Shown here piece after piece: positions 5,013 to 8,194 of a stretch of 8,194 nt of DNA (position 1 is the stretch's first letter; the number at the start of each line of letters is the position of its first letter). The DNA comes from Candidatus Omnitrophota bacterium (GTDB lineage Bacteria; Omnitrophota; Koll11; Zapsychrales; Zapsychraceae). The DNA lies in contig JAGLMJ010000049.1 of the NCBI GenBank assembly GCA_023140095.1, positions 1 to 8,194 of the forward strand, read 5' to 3'. The notes beneath the pieces were generated by a model. That model was not told the origin of the DNA and ran no database searches. It saw only the letters and a list, made by a program, of their open reading frames with translations. Both the position numbers and the translations under genes were made by a program.

Positions 5013-6119
5013 TTAAATAGCCTCTTCGATCACGGCACCTCCGAGGACGACGTCATCGCGATAGAACACAACCGATTGCCCCGGCGTCACAGCCTTCTGG
5101 GGTTCGGCAAATTCAACACGGACCCGGCCCTCCCCCAGAGAGGTCAGAAAACCTTTGACCTCACGAGCATTGTAGCGGATTCGCGCGGAAACTTCCATAG
5201 TTTCAGTTGGAATGTTCATGCCCACCGGATTGAATTGATTCGCCGTCAGGCTCCGGGCATAGAGGCTTTCCTGCGGGCCGACATACACGGTATTCGTCTT
5301 CTTATCAATCCTGTAAACATAAACGGGAACACCGAGAGCAATGCCTAACTTATCTCGCTGGCCGATCGTATAATTGAGGATTCCCTGATGCTGTCCGACG
5401 ACCTCGCCTTCAGGGTTCATAAAATTTCCCGGCTCAAAAACGCTGTCGCCCAGGCGTTCGCGGATAAACCCCTTATATCCCGTATCAGGAACAAAACAGA
5501 TATCCTGGCTCTCAAGCTTCTCGGCGACATTCAGATGATATTTGCGCGCGAGGTCACGAACCTCGTCCTTGGGTATATCCCCTAAAGGAAATAAGACTTT
5601 TGGGAGAGTTTCTTTAGGGATGCTGTAAAGAAAATAGGATTGGTCCTTCTTGGCATCGTCGGCTTTTTTCATTTCATAACGGCCCGCCTTGGAATTATAA
5701 GCGATCTTCGCGTAATGGCCCGTCGCCAGATAATCCGCGCCCAACGCCATGACCTTTTCGTAAAGAGTCCCAAATTTCAGATATTGATTGCACCGCACGC
5801 ACGGGTTCGGCGTGCGCCCGCTTAAATATTCATTTGTAAAGTCATCAATCACGCAGGCATTGATCTCCTTCGCGAAATCCAGGACATAGTGCGGAATGCC
5901 GAGAACCTGCGCGACGCGCTGTGCGTCGGCGATACCGTCGGCGCCGCAGCAGGACGGTCTCTTGCTGCCGGAGTGCGTAATACTGAAGCACATCGTAACA
6001 CCAACGACATCATACCCCTGCTCCTTCATCAAAGCAGCAGTCACGGAAGAGTCGACCCCGCCGCTCATCGCGACAAAGACCTTCTTCTCCCTATTATTTT
6101 CTTTATTCCGGTCAGTCAT
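5013..6119 (-). CDS. mnmA: tRNA-specific 2-thiouridylase MnmA
   Basis: Activates the wobble uridine U34 of tRNA Lys, Glu and Gln with ATP and replaces its 2-oxygen by sulfur passed from a persulfide carrier. The 368 residues match the family length. The PP-loop ATPase motif SGGVDSS is at 19-25, ATGHY at 132-136 and KKDQSYFLY at 157-165. The two catalytic cysteines align to Cys110 (in RTPNPCVRCN) and Cys208 (in SQDICF). Downstream come the TIGQRDKLGI motif (251-260) and a C-terminal beta-barrel. Extra cysteines stand out: Cys57-Cys58 (PSCCG) and Cys107, which makes a CVRC motif with Cys110. E. coli MnmA has Asp at the Cys107 position. The start overlaps the bioDA stop by 8 bases (ATGACTGA), so translation is probably coupled. 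No downstream start precedes the PP-loop suitably. Confidence 0.96.
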   Translation of the reverse strand: MTDRNKENNREKKVFVAMSGGVDSSVTAALMKEQGYDVVGVTMCFSITHSGSKRPSCCGADGIADAQRVAQVLGIPHYVLDFAKEINACVIDDFTNEYLSGRTPNPCVRCNQYLKFGTLYEKVMALGADYLATGHYAKIAYNSKAGRYEMKKADDAKKDQSYFLYSIPKETLPKVLFPLGDIPKDEVRDLARKYHLNVAEKLESQDICFVPDTGYKGFIRERLGDSVFEPGNFMNPEGEVVGQHQGILNYTIGQRDKLGIALGVPVYVYRIDKKTNTVYVGPQESLYARSLTANQFNPVGMNIPTETMEVSARIRYNAREVKGFLTSLGEGRVRVEFAEPQKAVTPGQSVVFYRDDVVLGGAVIEEAI

Positions 6120-8157
6120 TTGTCCCCGTCACCTTCCCGATCGCCCAATAGGCCACGTCTAAAAGTTCCTCGAGCTCCTTGATACTCATTGACAGCGGCG
6201 GCATCAGCACAATAACATTCCCCAGAGGCCTTAAGATAACCCCTTTCTTCCTTGCTTCCCGACAGACACGCACGCCGGTCTTTTCCTGCCAAGGATACGG
6301 CTCTTTCGTATCGCGGTCCTTCACGAGTTCAATGCCGACCATAAACCCGCGCTGGCGGACATCTCCGACGTGAGGAAGGCCGTAGAAGCCTTTGAGCCCG
6401 GAAGCCAGGAATTTTATTTTAGGCTGCAGCTTCGCTAATACTTTTTCTTTCTTAAAAACCTCGAGATTCGCTAATGCCGCTTTGCAGCACAGGGGATTTC
6501 CCGTGTACGTGTGCCCGTGAAAGAACGTCTTCTGGTCCTTGTAATCGAAGCAGAACCCGTCGAAGATCCTCTGCGTCGTCAATGTCGCCGCAAGCGGCAG
6601 GTAGCCTCCCGTGAGCCCTTTCGCCAAACAGAGAATATCCGGCGAGACCCCTTCGTGTTCGCAGGCGAACATCTTGCCTGTCCGCCCGAAGCCGGTCGCC
6701 ACTTCATCAACGATGAAGATCACGTCATATTTTGTGCACAGAGCGCGCATGCGCTTGAGCACGCCCCGGGGCCACATGATCATTCCCGCAGCGCCCTGGA
6801 CGATCGGCTCGACGACAAAAGCGGCGATGCTCCCGCGCTGCTTTTTAAGCATTTGCTCAAACTTTTCAACATATTTAAACGCGTGACCCGGGTAGGACTC
6901 GCCTTGCGGCGCGCGGTAGCAATCGGGAAAATCCAAAGCGATCGTCTTGAAAATAAGATCGCGGTACACCTTGTGAAAAAGGTCGATCCCGCCGATGCTC
7001 ACGCTCCCGAGCGTATCCCCGTGGTACGAATTCGCTAAATGGACAATATCCTTTTTCTGCTTGCGCCCGGTATTCTGCCAGTATTGATACGCCATCTTGA
7101 TGGCGATCTCGACGGACGTCGACCCGCTGTCGGAATAAAAAACTTTCGCAAGTCCCTTGGGCGCGATCTTAACGAGTTGTTCCGCCAGTTCAATAGCCGG
7201 CGTATTCGACAGGCCGAGCAAGGTCGAGTGGCCGAGCCGGTTGACTTGGGCTTTAAGCTCACGATCGATCGTCTTGTGCCCGTGGCCATGGACGTTGACC
7301 CAGAGGCTCGAGATGCCGTCCAAGTAACTCTTCCCTTTTGTATCCATTAAGTACGACCCGCGCGCGCTCTCGATCACGAGCGGTTCTTCGTCGAGCCAGT
7401 CCTGCATCTGCGTGAACGGATGCCAAAGGTACTCTTTATCCCCATCGACGAAACGTTGGACACGGTCGCGGCCCGGCGACGCGCCCGGCATCAAAGAACG
7501 GATATCGATCTTAGGCCCGCAGGCCTTGCGCACCGCTTCCGGCCGGAGATCTTTTAAATATGGAATGGTCCCGAGGATCTTGACCTTCCCGTACATTCGG
7601 ATCGCGTCGGGATTCGTCGCCTCGGGAACCCCGCCTTTGCCTTTTTCCGTCCGGCTGAACAAAACCCCTTTGACATTCAGCCCCGCGTCTCTCGCCTGAC
7701 GGACCGTCAAGAGCGTGTGATTGATCGACCCCAGGCCCAACCGTGCGACGACAACCACGTCGAGGTCCAGGTCCCTGATCAGGTCCGCGACAAGATAGTC
7801 ATTTTTCAAAGGCACCATCAGCCCCCCGGCGCCCTCGACAAGCATCAGGTCATATTCAAAAGCCAGCTCCGTATAGACCTTCTTGATCGTGTTAACATTA
7901 ATGGACTTCTTTTGGCGGGTAAATGCGAGGTGGGGCGACAAGGGTTCCGGCGCGTAGTACGGGTTGATTTTCGCAAGCGGATCGTCGAGATGCAAGGACC
8001 GCTTCAAGAACCGCGCGTCATCGCCGGCGCATTGAACCGGCTTCATCACGCCGACATCAACGCCCTTGTCCTGAAGCAAAGTACCAAGCGCGAAAACCGC
8101 GACCGTCTTGCCAACGCCGGTGTCCGTACCCGTTATGAAAATCCCTTTGCGTTTCAT
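6112..8157 (-). CDS. bioDA: Bifunctional dethiobiotin synthetase / DAPA aminotransferase fusion (BioD-BioA)
   Basis: A single 681-residue frame joins two biotin enzymes. Residues 1 to about 225 are BioD: P-loop GTDTGVGKT (10-18), MKPVQCA with Lys39, and VEGAGG (107-112). BioD carboxylates DAPA to dethiobiotin with ATP. Residues about 235-681 are BioA, a class III PLP transaminase that makes DAPA from KAPA, usually with S-adenosylmethionine as amino donor. BioA features are WHPFTQMQ (245-252), YSDSGSTSVE (341-350), SYHGDT (377-382), VDEVATGFGRTG (483-494) with PLP-contacting Asp484, Schiff-base Lys513 in LAKGLTGG, and FFHGHTYTGNPL (545-556). All key residues are present, so both halves look active. 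The linker is short. The start has GAGG 7 bases upstream and overlaps the preceding gene's stop as ATGA; mnmA overlaps its end. The domain order D then A is that of plant and fungal fusions. Confidence 0.95.
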   Translation of the reverse strand: MKRKGIFITGTDTGVGKTVAVFALGTLLQDKGVDVGVMKPVQCAGDDARFLKRSLHLDDPLAKINPYYAPEPLSPHLAFTRQKKSINVNTIKKVYTELAFEYDLMLVEGAGGLMVPLKNDYLVADLIRDLDLDVVVVARLGLGSINHTLLTVRQARDAGLNVKGVLFSRTEKGKGGVPEATNPDAIRMYGKVKILGTIPYLKDLRPEAVRKACGPKIDIRSLMPGASPGRDRVQRFVDGDKEYLWHPFTQMQDWLDEEPLVIESARGSYLMDTKGKSYLDGISSLWVNVHGHGHKTIDRELKAQVNRLGHSTLLGLSNTPAIELAEQLVKIAPKGLAKVFYSDSGSTSVEIAIKMAYQYWQNTGRKQKKDIVHLANSYHGDTLGSVSIGGIDLFHKVYRDLIFKTIALDFPDCYRAPQGESYPGHAFKYVEKFEQMLKKQRGSIAAFVVEPIVQGAAGMIMWPRGVLKRMRALCTKYDVIFIVDEVATGFGRTGKMFACEHEGVSPDILCLAKGLTGGYLPLAATLTTQRIFDGFCFDYKDQKTFFHGHTYTGNPLCCKAALANLEVFKKEKVLAKLQPKIKFLASGLKGFYGLPHVGDVRQRGFMVGIELVKDRDTKEPYPWQEKTGVRVCREARKKGVILRPLGNVIVLMPPLSMSIKELEELLDVAYWAIGKVTGTND

Positions 8158-8194
8158 CGCTTCGCCTCAACCCAGATCACCTCGAAGGTCGCGT
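8154..8194 (-). CDS. 3' end of an upstream gene, possibly biotin-operon methyltransferase BioC (partial)
   Basis: On the minus strand one frame from the window edge ends in A-T-F-E-V-I-W-V-E-A-K-R and a TGA at 8156-8154 that overlaps the bioDA ATG in the ATGA arrangement. Such overlaps strongly suggest that this is a real gene in the same operon. The FEVIW-type ending resembles the last strand of class I SAM-dependent methyltransferases, including some BioC proteins. Twelve residues are too few to identify it, and BioF or another biotin gene is possible. Confidence 0.55.
   Translation of the reverse strand, partial: ATFEVIWVEAKR

Overview
The window looks like a chromosomal segment of an uncultured, probably Gram-negative, anaerobic or fermentative bacterium. 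Compact operons, the mix of gene families, a TerB-like/TatA/SLC12-type cluster and short lysine-rich proteins would fit a lineage such as Omnitrophota or another PVC-related phylum. This placement is an inference from gene style and no marker gene confirms it. I see no mobile element, CRISPR array, tRNA or rRNA. Nearly all genes lie on the minus strand.

Left edge (1-587): the last 22 codons of a plus-strand gene end in a histone-H1-like lysine tail. A long hairpin at 86-128, U-rich on both sides, separates it from a convergent minus-strand gene for an 80-residue protein of unknown function with a basic tail. That small gene has its own promoter-like sequence and a strong ribosome binding site.

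Middle left (588-3437): a minus-strand operon reads, in order of transcription, TerB-like protein, TatA, and a 708-residue cation-chloride cotransporter of the SLC12 type. The genes are spaced 15 and 6 bases apart, and a well-formed sigma70-type promoter lies at 3484-3512. The order suggests an envelope or ion-homeostasis module, but the link between the three is not known.

Intergenic 3438-3698: this is the most unexplained stretch. A divergent plus-strand promoter with 17-base spacing and an extended -10 leads into about 84 bases that end in a GC-rich hairpin plus U-run. The predicted transcript carries a Shine-Dalgarno sequence, a six-codon ORF and mutually exclusive hairpins. It has the architecture of a small RNA or self-contained regulatory RNA.

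Right (3699-8194): a tightly packed minus-strand operon runs from the right edge. It holds the 3' end of an upstream gene (possibly bioC), a fused BioD-BioA biotin synthesis enzyme, MnmA tRNA 2-thiouridylase and glucose-6-phosphate isomerase. Overlaps of 4 and 8 bases and a gap of 9 bases indicate co-transcription and translational coupling. The fusion makes the last two intermediates before biotin synthase (DAPA, then dethiobiotin). MnmA modifies the wobble uridine of Lys/Glu/Gln tRNAs, and Pgi links glycolysis to sugar-phosphate metabolism.
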